Of a DNA stretch of 64,000 nucleotides, positions 34,875 through 43,549 are shown piece after piece. Positions within the stretch are counted from its first letter, which is position 1; the number at the start of each line of letters is the position of its first letter. The translations under genes and the position numbers were made by a program. The DNA is from CATOSD01 sp965203135. GTDB taxonomy: Bacteria > Chloroflexota > Dehalococcoidia > Lucifugimonadales > CATOSD01. The stretch spans positions 124,001-188,000 of the forward strand of contig CBDBBO010000002.1 of assembly GCA_965203135.1 (NCBI GenBank). The letters are read 5' to 3'. Below the pieces are notes generated by a model that was not told where the DNA came from, made no database searches, and was given only the letters and a program-made list of their open reading frames with translations.

Positions 34875-36437
34875 TCATCGCTCAGCCTGTCGGGAGTCGG
34901 GTCCGATGCGCAGCATGAGTTGGTCGCCCGCGCTCCAGGGCTTGTCCGCCACTGCCCAGGTGAGGGTGCCTGCCGCGCTATCGGCCGTGGCGTCGGACAC
35001 CCTGAGCGCCAGGGCTGTCGTACCGTCCAGGCCAATGAACTCGAGCTGGTTGTTGCCCAGGGACACGAAGGGCGAGAGCGACAGGACCACGGAGCCGCTC
35101 TGCCAGTGCAGGCCCGTGATATTGGTGCTGACGCTGCCCACTGAGAACGCGGCGGGCTTGAGCACGCCCGTGGTGGTCGCCGGCCCGACGAGGTATCCCA
35201 CGCCCGCAGTCGTGGTCGCCGGGTCGAAGAACGCCTCGTGAGTTATGTTACCAGGGGCTACAACTTCGACGGGGTAGGCCACATAAAAATCAGGATGCCT
35301 GAACTTACAGGCTTCGAGCCAGGGAGGACGTGCTGAACTGCGGAGGGTATAAGTACCAGCCGGAAGCGGGCGAGCCGTAACAATCTTGAACTGGTAGCCA
35401 GTTATGGAGTCTCCGTCGTCGTCCGAGAAGTTGGTCGAAAACAGGTCGCTGTTAGGCCCAGAGACTTCAAACGGAATATAGTGCTGAGTCGCTCCCTGGC
35501 TGAAATCCAACACTTCCAAACCCTGAGCCTCGCCTGATTCAAGAGTAACACCAGTGCCAGTCTTCGGAGCAAATTCGCTGCCTGTATACGCCTCAACGTC
35601 TCGTGCGTTTCTGATGACCTCTAACGATGACAGTACGCAGTCCTGATACTCAGCCGGATCAGGACTGGCTTGTGCGCCCTGCCCTGATGCCTGGCTAGTG
35701 GCTCCTGTGATCCACCTGATCGTTTCTTCGAGGTCTTGCTGCGTAACCGATACTGGCTTGCCCGATTCGATATCCGTGGCTATCTGTGTGGACGATTCCG
35801 CTTGTGGTGCTTGGCCGCTTACTCCCCCAGACGAAGGCGCAGAAGTAACCGGAAGCCACACAGGATTATTGCGCCCGAGTGTATAGCCGTCTGGCAGCTT
35901 GCCAGTGTATTCAGTCGGATTGCTACTTGGCCACATATAGTCCCATTCAGTGGTGTCTACAAACTCGAAGTGCTCGATCTGACCAGTTAGAGTGCTGAGA
36001 AACAGCATTGCGTCTTGGCTGTCCCACTGAGTATCCCGTCCTTCGGTCACGGCCCGAACAGTGAACTCAGTCGGGCCTGAGCCTTTCAGATAAGAGACGG
36101 CTCGAAACGTCAGTGTCGAATCAGTCTCTGAAACAAACCGAGCTTTCACAACTACATCAGCCATGTAGACCCGTTCTTCTAACGACGCAGTAGCCGCCCC
36201 GAAATGGCCCTGGAGTGAACTTCCGTAATCGTGGGGAACACGTCCTGACTCAGAACTGCCTTCTGCAGGACGGGCCAAAGAAGGCGTGGCTGTCAGTTCA
36301 GCCCGCGTGGTAGGGGGCGCTTGAAAGAGGCTGGGCGTTGTTGCCGACGATGCGGTGTCCTGCCCACAGGCGACACCAAGCAGCAACAGAGACAGACCTG
36401 CGAGCAACAAGCCTGTCAGAGCCTTGATGGCGTTCAT
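34875..36437 (-). CDS. Secreted lipoprotein, paralogue B
   Basis: A 520-aa predicted lipoprotein. The signal LLLAGLSLLLLGVAC gives Cys24 in a textbook lipobox, followed by a Thr/Ser/Pro tether. It shares with paralogue A the ATASLEER start of the globular part, the YLKGSG segment and the ~100-residue C-terminal block (HWQSGSVVLSLSPFVSLG, LMLRIGPDS). ATG 36437 has GGGGTGAG upstream; the longer frame upstream lacks a signal sequence. The two genes form a tandem duplication, 60 bp apart. The N-terminal half is more AT-rich than paralogue A. Function unknown; probably surface-exposed. Confidence 0.8.
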   Translation of the reverse strand: MNAIKALTGLLLAGLSLLLLGVACGQDTASSATTPSLFQAPPTTRAELTATPSLARPAEGSSESGRVPHDYGSSLQGHFGAATASLEERVYMADVVVKARFVSETDSTLTFRAVSYLKGSGPTEFTVRAVTEGRDTQWDSQDAMLFLSTLTGQIEHFEFVDTTEWDYMWPSSNPTEYTGKLPDGYTLGRNNPVWLPVTSAPSSGGVSGQAPQAESSTQIATDIESGKPVSVTQQDLEETIRWITGATSQASGQGAQASPDPAEYQDCVLSSLEVIRNARDVEAYTGSEFAPKTGTGVTLESGEAQGLEVLDFSQGATQHYIPFEVSGPNSDLFSTNFSDDDGDSITGYQFKIVTARPLPAGTYTLRSSARPPWLEACKFRHPDFYVAYPVEVVAPGNITHEAFFDPATTTAGVGYLVGPATTTGVLKPAAFSVGSVSTNITGLHWQSGSVVLSLSPFVSLGNNQLEFIGLDGTTALALRVSDATADSAAGTLTWAVADKPWSAGDQLMLRIGPDSRQAER

Positions 36438-36639
36438 AGACTCACCCCTTGAGCGCAACAGTCGGCACTCGGTCTCTGTGAGTATACCCCAGTATTGCCT
36501 TTCAATATCGCCGATGCTGTGGACGCTCTTGGCGCTTTCACCTTTGTGGGCCACGCATCTCGCCGCCATCCTCCCGGTTGGTCTGGGTGTTTGCGTCGGT
36601 ATAGGAACCTGAGACAGGCGCGGCCCCCCGCGCGTACCC

Positions 36640-37869
36640 CAGGGCAATCGCATACTAAACTCATTCCAAGATCACGTGTAGAATCGTGGCCAGTACAGCA
36701 TAGGAGGCGGCCACGTGAACCCCGTTTTCGCATCGAACCTGCTAAAACAGCTCTCGAATCTCGAAGACCCCAGGGATAGCCGCGCCAAGCGGCACGAACT
36801 GGGCAACGTCGTCTTCATGGCCATCTGCGCGGTGCTGGGCGGCGCAGACTCCTGGACCGACGTGGAGATGTTCTGCAATTCCAAGAGGCAGTGGTTCGAA
36901 AGTCTGCTCGACATACCCGACGGCATACCTTCCCACGACACCTTCGGCAGGGTCTTCTCCGTGCTGGACCCCGAACAGTTCCAGCAGTGCTTCACCCACT
37001 GGATAGCGGCCGTCAGCGAGATCACCAAGGGCAAGGTGGTCGCGATAGACGGCAAGGCGTTGCGCGGTTCGGCGGACCGGACCGGGGGCGTTCGCCCCAC
37101 GCACCTGGTGAGCGCATGGGCGCAGAGCAACTCGATGATACTCGGGCAACTCAAGGTGGACGACCGTTCCAACGAGATAACGGCGATACCTCGACTGCTC
37201 AAGACGCTCGACGTGTCCGGTTCCACGGTGACTATAGACGCGATGGGGTGTCAAAAGAAGGTCGTCGAGAAGATAATCGAGCAAAAAGCGGACTACGTGC
37301 TGGCGTTAAAGGAAAATCAACCCCGATTGTACGAGGACGTAGTGGAGATATTCGCCCATGGGCGCAAGACCGACTTCGCCGACATGAAGCACGACTTTAT
37401 CGAGACTGTGGACACAGGCCATGGTCGAATTGAGACAAGGCGGTGCTGGATGGTCTGGGACCCGGACTGCGTCGGGTACGTGAACGAGGATCGGGAATGG
37501 GTGAATCTCACAAGCGTGGCGATGGTGGAGTCTGAGCGGCTCATAGACGGCAATACGTCGAAGGAAGTGCGCTACTACATATCCAGTCTGCCGGCGCAAG
37601 CCGAGCGGATGCTCGCGGCGGTGAGGGGGCATTGGGGCATAGAGAACTCGGTGCACTGGGTGCTGGACGTGACCTTCGGGGAGGACAATTGCCGGGTGAG
37701 AAAGGGCAACGCTGCCGAGAACTTCTCTACGCTGCGCCGCATGGCGATGAACATGCTCAGGCGCGAAACCACGCTGAAGGCCAGCATACGGGGCAAACGC
37801 AAAAGGGCCGGCTGGAATGAGAACTACCTGCTCAAGGTGCTACGCACAAGTTAGTATGCGATTGCCCTG
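36640..37869 (+). mobile_element. Intact ISAs1-family insertion sequence, 1230 bp
   Basis: Ends are perfect 19-bp inverted repeats: CAGGGCAATCGCATACTAA at 36640-36658 and its reverse complement at 37851-37869. The flanking GCGCGTACCC is duplicated on both sides (36630-36639 and 37870-37879), a 10-bp target duplication that fits the family. The element carries one complete transposase gene, whose stop codon (37852-37854) falls inside the right terminal repeat. Intact ends and gene suggest recent insertion. Confidence 0.93.
36715..37854 (+). CDS. ISAs1-family transposase (DDE)
   Basis: A 379-aa transposase of the ISAs1 group of DDE enzymes. The N-terminal DUF4338-like helix block (LEDPRDSRAKRHELGNVV, DGIPSHDTFGRVFSVLDP) is followed by the catalytic region. 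That region has VVAIDGKALRG (first Asp), TVTIDAMGCQKKV (second Asp) and, after the insertion, HWGIENSVHWVLDVTFGED (third acidic residue). Translation starts at GTG 36715 behind AGGAGG. No frameshift or internal stop, so it is probably active. It is the only transposase seen in the window. Confidence 0.95.
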   Translation: MNPVFASNLLKQLSNLEDPRDSRAKRHELGNVVFMAICAVLGGADSWTDVEMFCNSKRQWFESLLDIPDGIPSHDTFGRVFSVLDPEQFQQCFTHWIAAVSEITKGKVVAIDGKALRGSADRTGGVRPTHLVSAWAQSNSMILGQLKVDDRSNEITAIPRLLKTLDVSGSTVTIDAMGCQKKVVEKIIEQKADYVLALKENQPRLYEDVVEIFAHGRKTDFADMKHDFIETVDTGHGRIETRRCWMVWDPDCVGYVNEDREWVNLTSVAMVESERLIDGNTSKEVRYYISSLPAQAERMLAAVRGHWGIENSVHWVLDVTFGEDNCRVRKGNAAENFSTLRRMAMNMLRRETTLKASIRGKRKRAGWNENYLLKVLRTS

Positions 37870-37963
37870 GCGCGTACCCCGCCGCCGGTTGACTATGCCA
37901 GCGGCCCGCTCCTACAATGGGCCGCACGGCGGAACCCCGGAACACTCCGCGGGAGGTTGACAC

Positions 37964-38716
37964 ATGAGACTCGCAGGAAAGGTGGCCTTCGTCAGCGGCG
38001 GCGCGCGCGGAATGGGCGCGGCAGAGGCCCGGCTGTTCGCGCAAGAGGGCGCGAAGGTGGCGTTCGGCGACGTGCTGGACGAGGAAGGCCGCAAGGTCGA
38101 GGCGGAGATAAACGAGATGGGCGGCGAGGCGCTGTACGTCCATCTGGACGTAACGCAGCCCGACTCGTGGCAGGCGGCCATGGACGCGACGGTAGAGGCG
38201 TTCGGCAGGCTCGACGTGTTGGTCAACAACGCGGGGATTCTTGTGCAAGGCACCCGCGACGACGCCACGATCGAGAACTGGGACCGGGTCATGGACGTGA
38301 ACGCGAGGGGCGTGTTCCTGGGCGTGATGGCGGCGATACCGCACATGAGGGCCGCGGGCGGCGGCTCCATCGTCAACATCTCGTCCATATCGGGCATCAT
38401 CGGGCAGGAGCACATCCACGCCGGCTACAACGCCTCCAAGGGCGCGGTGCGGCTGCTCACCAAGTCCATCGCGATCCAGTACGCGGAAGAGGGAATCCGC
38501 GTCAACTCGGTGCACCCCGGCGGCGTGGAGACGCCCATGACGGCGGCCGGACGGGCGGACCCGGAGCGGTTCGCGCGGGCCATCGCCAACACCCCGCTGG
38601 GGCGGTACGCCGTTCCCGACGAGATCGCCTACGGCGTGCTCTTCCTGGCGTCCGACGAGTCGTCCTACATGACCGGCAGCGAGCTGGTCATCGACGGCGG
38701 CGCCACGGCGCAGTAG
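37964..38716 (+). CDS. Short-chain dehydrogenase/reductase
   Basis: A 250-aa classical SDR that oxidises or reduces an alcohol or carbonyl with NAD(P). Cofactor motif SGGARGMG at residues ~11-18, an Asp after the second strand (FGDV) favouring NAD, NNAG, then Ser (ISSIS) and the catalytic YNASK. GGGAGG precedes ATG 37964. It lies just after the insertion sequence, with ThuA and aroE following on the same strand. Substrate not identifiable; many SDRs of this size act on sugars or cyclic alcohols. Confidence 0.92.
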   Translation: MRLAGKVAFVSGGARGMGAAEARLFAQEGAKVAFGDVLDEEGRKVEAEINEMGGEALYVHLDVTQPDSWQAAMDATVEAFGRLDVLVNNAGILVQGTRDDATIENWDRVMDVNARGVFLGVMAAIPHMRAAGGGSIVNISSISGIIGQEHIHAGYNASKGAVRLLTKSIAIQYAEEGIRVNSVHPGGVETPMTAAGRADPERFARAIANTPLGRYAVPDEIAYGVLFLASDESSYMTGSELVIDGGATAQ

Positions 38717-38765
38717 GCGCAAGCGAGGGCAGACTCCGCAACAAATCACTTTCGGGAGGACTCAC

Positions 38766-39440
38766 ATGAAGTTGCTCGTGATTTCCGGTGGCAGACACCC
38801 CTACGCAGAGTCGACACCCATCCTGGAACAGTTCCTCGCGGCGGCGGGCCACGACGCCTCCGTCACAGAGGACGCCTCCGTGCTCGCCGACGCGGACGCG
38901 ATGGCCGGGTACGACGCGCTCGTGTTCAACACGCTGCGGGAGGGCGCGCTCGTCCTGTCCGAGGGCGAACAGGAGGGCCTCAAGAGCTACGTGGGCGGCG
39001 GCAAGGGGTTCGTGTGCATCCACATCGCGGGCTGCGCGCCGGAGTCGTGGCCGGAGTACCACGACATCACCGGCGGCGGCTGGGTGATGGCCAAGAGCTT
39101 CCATCCGCCATACGGCGACTTCACCGTGAACGTGTCCCAGCCCGGCCACCCGGGCGTTGAGGCCGTCTCCGACTTCGAGACCAGCGACGAGCTGTACATG
39201 GGTATCGTCTTCAAGGACGGCAACGACGTGTTCCTCACCGGCGACGCCGAGGACGGCACCTATCCCTGGCGCGGCGAGGACACGTTCATGCCGGGCGGCA
39301 CCTTCCCGCTGGGCTGGACGCGCTCCTACGGCGAAGGCAGGGTGTTCGTCACGCTGCTGGGCCACAACGGGCTCAGCTTCCGGACGCCCCAGTTCCAGCG
39401 CATCGTGCTGAACGGTGTGGAGTGGGCCACCGGCGGCTAG
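38766..39440 (+). CDS. ThuA-domain protein
   Basis: A 224-aa ThuA-like protein of the glutamine-amidotransferase-like fold. LLVISGGRHPYAES at the start, FNTLREGALVLSEGEQEGL, GKGFVCIHIAG and the late GEGRVFVTLLGHN are typical. ThuA homologues occur in sugar catabolism, including trehalose/sucrose keto-derivatives. GGGAGG precedes ATG 38766; the gap to the SDR is 49 bp, so the two may work together on a carbohydrate. aroE starts 6 bp after its stop. Confidence 0.88.
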   Translation: MKLLVISGGRHPYAESTPILEQFLAAAGHDASVTEDASVLADADAMAGYDALVFNTLREGALVLSEGEQEGLKSYVGGGKGFVCIHIAGCAPESWPEYHDITGGGWVMAKSFHPPYGDFTVNVSQPGHPGVEAVSDFETSDELYMGIVFKDGNDVFLTGDAEDGTYPWRGEDTFMPGGTFPLGWTRSYGEGRVFVTLLGHNGLSFRTPQFQRIVLNGVEWATGG

Positions 39441-39446
39441 GTCGGC

Positions 39447-40298
39447 ATGGCGGGAAAGCTCGGCATCTTCGGCTACCCGATAGGCCACTCGCTGTCGCCG
39501 GTGTTCCAGCAGGCGGCGCTCGACCACCACGAGATAGACGCGCGCTACGAGGCGTGGGAGACGCATCCCAACGGCCTGGGAGCGGCGGTCGCGCGGCTGC
39601 GCGGCGGCGAGTACCTGGGCGCGAACGTCACCGTTCCGCACAAGGTCGAGGTGATGGCCCACTTGGACGAGGTGGACGAGATCGCGCGGCTCATCGGCGC
39701 GGTCAACACCATCGTCAAGCGCGGCGACCGGCTGGAAGGGCACAACACCGACGCGGGCGGATTCGTGGAGGCGCTGCGCCAGGCCGGCGGGTTCGACCCC
39801 GGGGGGAAACGCGCGCTGCTGCTGGGCGCGGGCGGCGCGGCGCGGGCGGCGGCGTTCGCGCTGGTGCGGGAGGGCGCGAGCGGGCTGGTCATCGCCAACC
39901 GCACGCTCGAGCGCGCGTCGGCGCTCGCGGAGGAGCTGGGTGGCCGCGATAGAGCAGTAACCGCCGTTCCCTTGAATGACGCCACGGCGATTGGAGATGC
40001 CGCCGCCGGATCCCACCTCGTCGTCAACTCCACCACCGTCGGCATGAGGCACACCCCCGAACAGGACGATTCCCCGCTGCCGGACGGACTCCTACGCCCA
40101 GACTGCGTCGTCTACGACATGGTGTACAACCCGGCGCGAACGCCCCTGCTCGCCCAGGCCGAGCTCGCCGGAGCGACCGCCGTCGGCGGGCTGTCGATGC
40201 TCATACACCAGGGAGCGGCGGCCTTCGAGCTGTGGACGGGCAAGCGCGCTCCCGTGCGCGTCATGTTCGCCGCCGCCAAACTCGCGATCGAGAAGTGA
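39447..40298 (+). CDS. aroE: Shikimate dehydrogenase
   Basis: A 283-aa enzyme reducing 3-dehydroshikimate to shikimate with NADPH. FGYPIGHSLSPVFQQAAL binds substrate, NVTVPHK holds the catalytic Lys, NTDAGGF follows, and LLGAGGAARAAAFAL is the cofactor loop. The C-terminus has GGLSMLIHQGAAAFELW. With the aroKB fusion 0.6 kb downstream it covers three steps of the chorismate pathway. It starts 6 bp after the ThuA gene and is followed by a short GC hairpin. Confidence 0.95.
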   Translation: MAGKLGIFGYPIGHSLSPVFQQAALDHHEIDARYEAWETHPNGLGAAVARLRGGEYLGANVTVPHKVEVMAHLDEVDEIARLIGAVNTIVKRGDRLEGHNTDAGGFVEALRQAGGFDPGGKRALLLGAGGAARAAAFALVREGASGLVIANRTLERASALAEELGGRDRAVTAVPLNDATAIGDAAAGSHLVVNSTTVGMRHTPEQDDSPLPDGLLRPDCVVYDMVYNPARTPLLAQAELAGATAVGGLSMLIHQGAAAFELWTGKRAPVRVMFAAAKLAIEK

Positions 40299-40306
40299 TC
40301 GTAGGG

Positions 40307-40320
40307 CCGCTTTTGCGGCT
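40307..40320 (+). terminator. Short GC hairpin after aroE
   Basis: GCCGC-TTTT-GCGGC lies 8 bases after the aroE stop. The stem is only 5 bp and no T-run follows, so it is a weak terminator candidate. Confidence 0.3.
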
Positions 40321-40350
40321 GTAGCGGTAGTTGAGGGTTTGTTGAGAGGG

Positions 40351-40734
40351 ATGAAGAGGATAGGAGAGTTGTTTGTCGGATGGGGCCCGCTGCTCGTTTC
40401 CGGAGCAGTTCTGGCGATCTACCTTGTCACGGTGATTGGACGTCTGGGCAAAGAGCCGGATGGGGCCGCGGCAGGGGCGTTTGCTGTTATCACCGCGGGT
40501 GCCGTATTTGCTAGGATCTTTGAGGGTGTAAAGAGCATCAGGGCGAAGAACTTTGTGATTCGGTTGAATGTAATAGCCGCCGCGTGGGCGGGTTATTCTA
40601 CAGCGGTTACCTGGCTGCTGAGTGAAACAGAACAAGCTGTTTCCATCCTGGACTGGGTGATAATGCTCGCCGCAACCGTTGCTGGCTTGTTCGCTTCATT
40701 CGCCGTTTTTTGGATCAGCACGGACGACGACTAG
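40351..40734 (+). CDS. Small membrane protein, unknown function
   Basis: A 127-aa protein with probably four hydrophobic helices (around LLVSGAVLAIYLVTVIG, GAFAVITAGAVFA, NVIAAAWAGYSTAVTWLL and VIMLAATVAGLFASFAVFW). No family recognised. Start choice is uncertain: ATG 40351 is close behind GAGAGGG, while TTG codons at 40339 and 40342 would add 3-4 residues. The region is less GC-rich than aroE. It converges with the 43-aa gene, the two stops being only two bases apart. Confidence 0.6.
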   Translation: MKRIGELFVGWGPLLVSGAVLAIYLVTVIGRLGKEPDGAAAGAFAVITAGAVFARIFEGVKSIRAKNFVIRLNVIAAAWAGYSTAVTWLLSETEQAVSILDWVIMLAATVAGLFASFAVFWISTDDD

Positions 40735-40736
40735 CC

Positions 40737-40868
40737 TTACCACCCGCTGAAAAGGCCGAAATGCCACGCGAGGAACACGAACCCTAGCGCCATAACGACG
40801 CTCATGGTGACCCGCATCGCCTTATCCCAGTTCCAGTCGCGGTACGGCACCTTCTTCATGTTCATCAT
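40737..40868 (-). CDS. 43-aa single-TM small protein
   Basis: A short gene that simple length cut-offs miss. It reads MMNMKKVPYRDWNWDKAMRV followed by a hydrophobic helix (MSVVMALGFVFLAWHF) and a short tail. GGGGTG lies at ribosome-site distance before ATG 40868. The basic/aromatic head plus single helix suits a small inner-membrane protein. It lies between two plus-strand genes and has its own ribosome site. Existence is judged on composition and the ribosome site; function unknown. Confidence 0.6.
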   Translation of the reverse strand: MMNMKKVPYRDWNWDKAMRVTMSVVMALGFVFLAWHFGLFSGW

Positions 40869-40917
40869 TCACACCCCACAGACTTCCTAGATTCCATAAT
40901 ATGATACCCAGTCAACC

Positions 40918-42600
40918 ATGTCAAAGGCCAGAATAGTGTCCCACCCAAGCAACATCTTCCTGACCGGCTTCTCCGGCTCCGGCAAGACCACCGTGGGCCG
41001 AATGGCGGCGCGCCTGCTCGGCTGGGCGTTCGTGGACCTGGACGAGCAGATAGAGCGGGCCGCGGGCACGACCATCGAGCAGATATTCGCCCGCCACGGC
41101 GAGCCGCACTTCCGGCGGCTGGAGAGCGATATGCTCGCGGCGGCGTGCGAGCGCGACCGGCAGGTCGTGTCCACCGGCGGCGGCATCGTGGTGGACTGGC
41201 GCAACCGCCGCGCCATGGAACGCGGAGGCACTGTCGTCTGCCTGGAGGCGCGGCCCGAGACGCTCTTCGCCCGCCTGGATCGCCAGGCCCGCGAGGACGC
41301 CGATGCGTCGGCGCGGCCCATGCTCTTCGCGGACGACGCCCTTGCCCGTATCCGCTCCTTGAAGGCGCGGCGGCAATTCGCCTATACTCATGCGCGGCTT
41401 ATCGTGCACACCGACGACCTGTCGCCGGAACAGGCGGCCCAGGAAGTCGTCAGGGGGTGGAAGGAAATCAGCGAATCCAACGAGACACGCGCCGGCTGGG
41501 AATCCCCGGACCTCGCCGCTGTGGTGGAAACGTCCGCTGGCGACTACCCGGTCTGGGTAGGCTGGGACGTCATGGACACGCTCGGAGAGAGGGTGCTCCA
41601 GACGGTGGGCGAGACCTCGGCGACGTACATCTTCACCGACGAGCACGTGTACGGGCTGGCGCGGCGCGCGCAGTCCTCGCTCGAGAATGCCGGCATCGCC
41701 GCGCACATCTTCATCATGCCCGCCGGCGAGCAGCACAAGACGCTGAAGACCGCCGAGTTCGCCTACGAGTGGCTGTCCCACCGCCGGGCCGAGCGCGGCC
41801 ACCTGGTGCTGGGAGTCGGCGGCGGCGTGGTCAGCGACCTGGCCGGATTCGTCGCGGCCACCTACGTGCGCGGTATGCCGTTCGCCCTGGCTCCCACCAG
41901 CCTGCTCGGCATGATGGACGCCTCTATCGGCGGCAAGGTTGCGGTGGACCTGCCGCGTGGCAAGAACCTGGTGGGAGCGTTCTACCAGCCCAGGCTCGTT
42001 CTCTCGGACGTGAGCCTGCTGAGAGGCCTTCCACCGCGCCAGATGGCGTCCGGGTGGGCCGAGGCCATCAAGCACGGGCTGATTCTAGACGAGGAACTTC
42101 TCAACGACTTCGACGCGCGGCGTGAGGCGCTGCTCGCCCTGGAGCCGGAGACCGCGGCGGAGCTCATCCGCCGCAGCGTGGCCATCAAGGCCAACGTGGT
42201 CTCCCGCGACGAGCGGGAGACGCTCGGCATCCGCGTGCTGCTCAACTACGGCCACACCATAGGCCACGCCATCGAGGCCGCCACCGGGTACGAGTCCTAC
42301 CTGCACGGCGAGGCGGTGAGCGTGGGTATGATGGGCGCGGCGAACATCGCGCTGAACCGTGGACTTCTGGACGCCGGCGACGTCGAGCGTCAAGCGGACA
42401 TGCTCCGCTCGTTCGGGCTGCCGCTCTCCTTCGAGGGCGTGAGCGTGGACGCCATCGAAGAGGCGATGCGCTCCGACAAGAAGGTGTCCGCCGGCTCGAT
42501 TCGGTGGGTGCTGCTGGACGGCATCGGCAACGCCGTCACCAGCAACGACGTTCCGCCCGAGCTGGTGCGTGAGACTATCGAAGGGCTGGCTGTGGGCTAG
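40918..42600 (+). CDS. aroKB: Bifunctional shikimate kinase / 3-dehydroquinate synthase
   Basis: A 560-aa fusion of two chorismate-pathway enzymes. Residues ~10-185 are shikimate kinase: Walker A TGFSGSGKTT, FVDLDEQIE, and STGGG with shikimate-binding Gly residues. Residues ~205-560 are 3-dehydroquinate synthase: HIFIMPAGEQHKT, GVGGGVVSDLAGFVAATY, TSLLGMMDASIGGK, and metal ligands around NYGHTIGHAIE. The linker is short. Fusion keeps steps 2 and 5 of the pathway in one chain, the same order reported for Thermotoga. No Shine-Dalgarno before ATG 40918; ATAAT-like bases lie ~20 bp upstream. Confidence 0.95.
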   Translation: MSKARIVSHPSNIFLTGFSGSGKTTVGRMAARLLGWAFVDLDEQIERAAGTTIEQIFARHGEPHFRRLESDMLAAACERDRQVVSTGGGIVVDWRNRRAMERGGTVVCLEARPETLFARLDRQAREDADASARPMLFADDALARIRSLKARRQFAYTHARLIVHTDDLSPEQAAQEVVRGWKEISESNETRAGWESPDLAAVVETSAGDYPVWVGWDVMDTLGERVLQTVGETSATYIFTDEHVYGLARRAQSSLENAGIAAHIFIMPAGEQHKTLKTAEFAYEWLSHRRAERGHLVLGVGGGVVSDLAGFVAATYVRGMPFALAPTSLLGMMDASIGGKVAVDLPRGKNLVGAFYQPRLVLSDVSLLRGLPPRQMASGWAEAIKHGLILDEELLNDFDARREALLALEPETAAELIRRSVAIKANVVSRDERETLGIRVLLNYGHTIGHAIEAATGYESYLHGEAVSVGMMGAANIALNRGLLDAGDVERQADMLRSFGLPLSFEGVSVDAIEEAMRSDKKVSAGSIRWVLLDGIGNAVTSNDVPPELVRETIEGLAVG

Positions 42601-43476
42601 ATGTGGGAATGGGCGTGGCTGTGGCTCGCTCTGCTCGGCATCGGCTCAGGCGCGCTCGGAGTGCTCGTGGGGGCGGGCGGCGGCTTCATCATCGCGCCGC
42701 TGCTGCGCATCTTCTTCGACAAGAACCCCGAGATCGTAGCCGGAACCACGGTCACGCTCGTCGCCATCAACAGCATTTCGGGCGCGTTCGCGTACCGCAG
42801 CATGAGGGTCGTGGACCGGCGCAGCGCGGTCATATTCGCGCTCGCGGCGATTCCCGGCTCGGTGGTGGCCCCGTTCGTGCTCCCCAGCGCGCTCGAGGGC
42901 GTGCCGGGCATCTACGACTTTCCTTTCGGCCTGCTGCTGATTCTTCTCGCCGTGCGGATAGCGACGCAGAAGGCCGTCGCGGACGAACCAACCCCTCCTT
43001 CCAAGCTGCGCAACGGGCCGCGATTCGTCAAGGCCGCCTCGCTCAAGAGGCGGGTGGTGACCACCCGCGCGGGCCGCACCTACCGCTACCGGCTGCACGA
43101 AGGCTACGCCGCGACCGTGAACCTGGTGCTAGGCTTCGTCTCCAGCTTCTTCGGCATCGGCGGCGGCTGGCTCAGGACCCCCTTTCTCGTCTACGTGTTC
43201 GGTTTCCCGGTACAGATCGCGGTGGCGACCTCCATATTCACCCTGGCGTTCTACACCACGGCGGGCGCGGCCACCTACGCATTCAGGGGCGCCGTCGAAT
43301 GGTTTCCAACGCTGCTGTTCACCGGCGGCGGCCTGATAGTCGGCGCGCAGATAGGCGCGAGCCTGTCCTCGGTCGTGCGGGGCATCTGGATCATGCGCCT
43401 GCTGATGCTGCTCATCTTCGCGATGGGCGTCTACCTGGCGGTCAACGGCATCCGCGAGTACCTGGGTGTAGTCTGA
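42601..43476 (+). CDS. TSUP (TauE/SafE) family transporter
   Basis: A 291-aa membrane protein with about eight helices in two halves. Each half has a Gly-rich helix start, GALGVLVGAGGGFIIAPLL and VSSFFGIGGGWLRTPFLVY, the signature of TSUP carriers that move sulfite, sulfoacetate or other organosulfur anions. Its ATG follows the aroKB stop with no gap (TAG-ATG), so translation is coupled, although a functional link to aromatic synthesis is not obvious. A basic loop of ~50 residues separates the halves. Confidence 0.9.
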   Translation: MWEWAWLWLALLGIGSGALGVLVGAGGGFIIAPLLRIFFDKNPEIVAGTTVTLVAINSISGAFAYRSMRVVDRRSAVIFALAAIPGSVVAPFVLPSALEGVPGIYDFPFGLLLILLAVRIATQKAVADEPTPPSKLRNGPRFVKAASLKRRVVTTRAGRTYRYRLHEGYAATVNLVLGFVSSFFGIGGGWLRTPFLVYVFGFPVQIAVATSIFTLAFYTTAGAATYAFRGAVEWFPTLLFTGGGLIVGAQIGASLSSVVRGIWIMRLLMLLIFAMGVYLAVNGIREYLGVV

Positions 43477-43549
43477 TCACCACACCCCACTTCGCGCGCT
43501 AGCCGCCCCGTCGTTGCATCGCCGCCCGCCCTGTGCCACAATCCACGCC

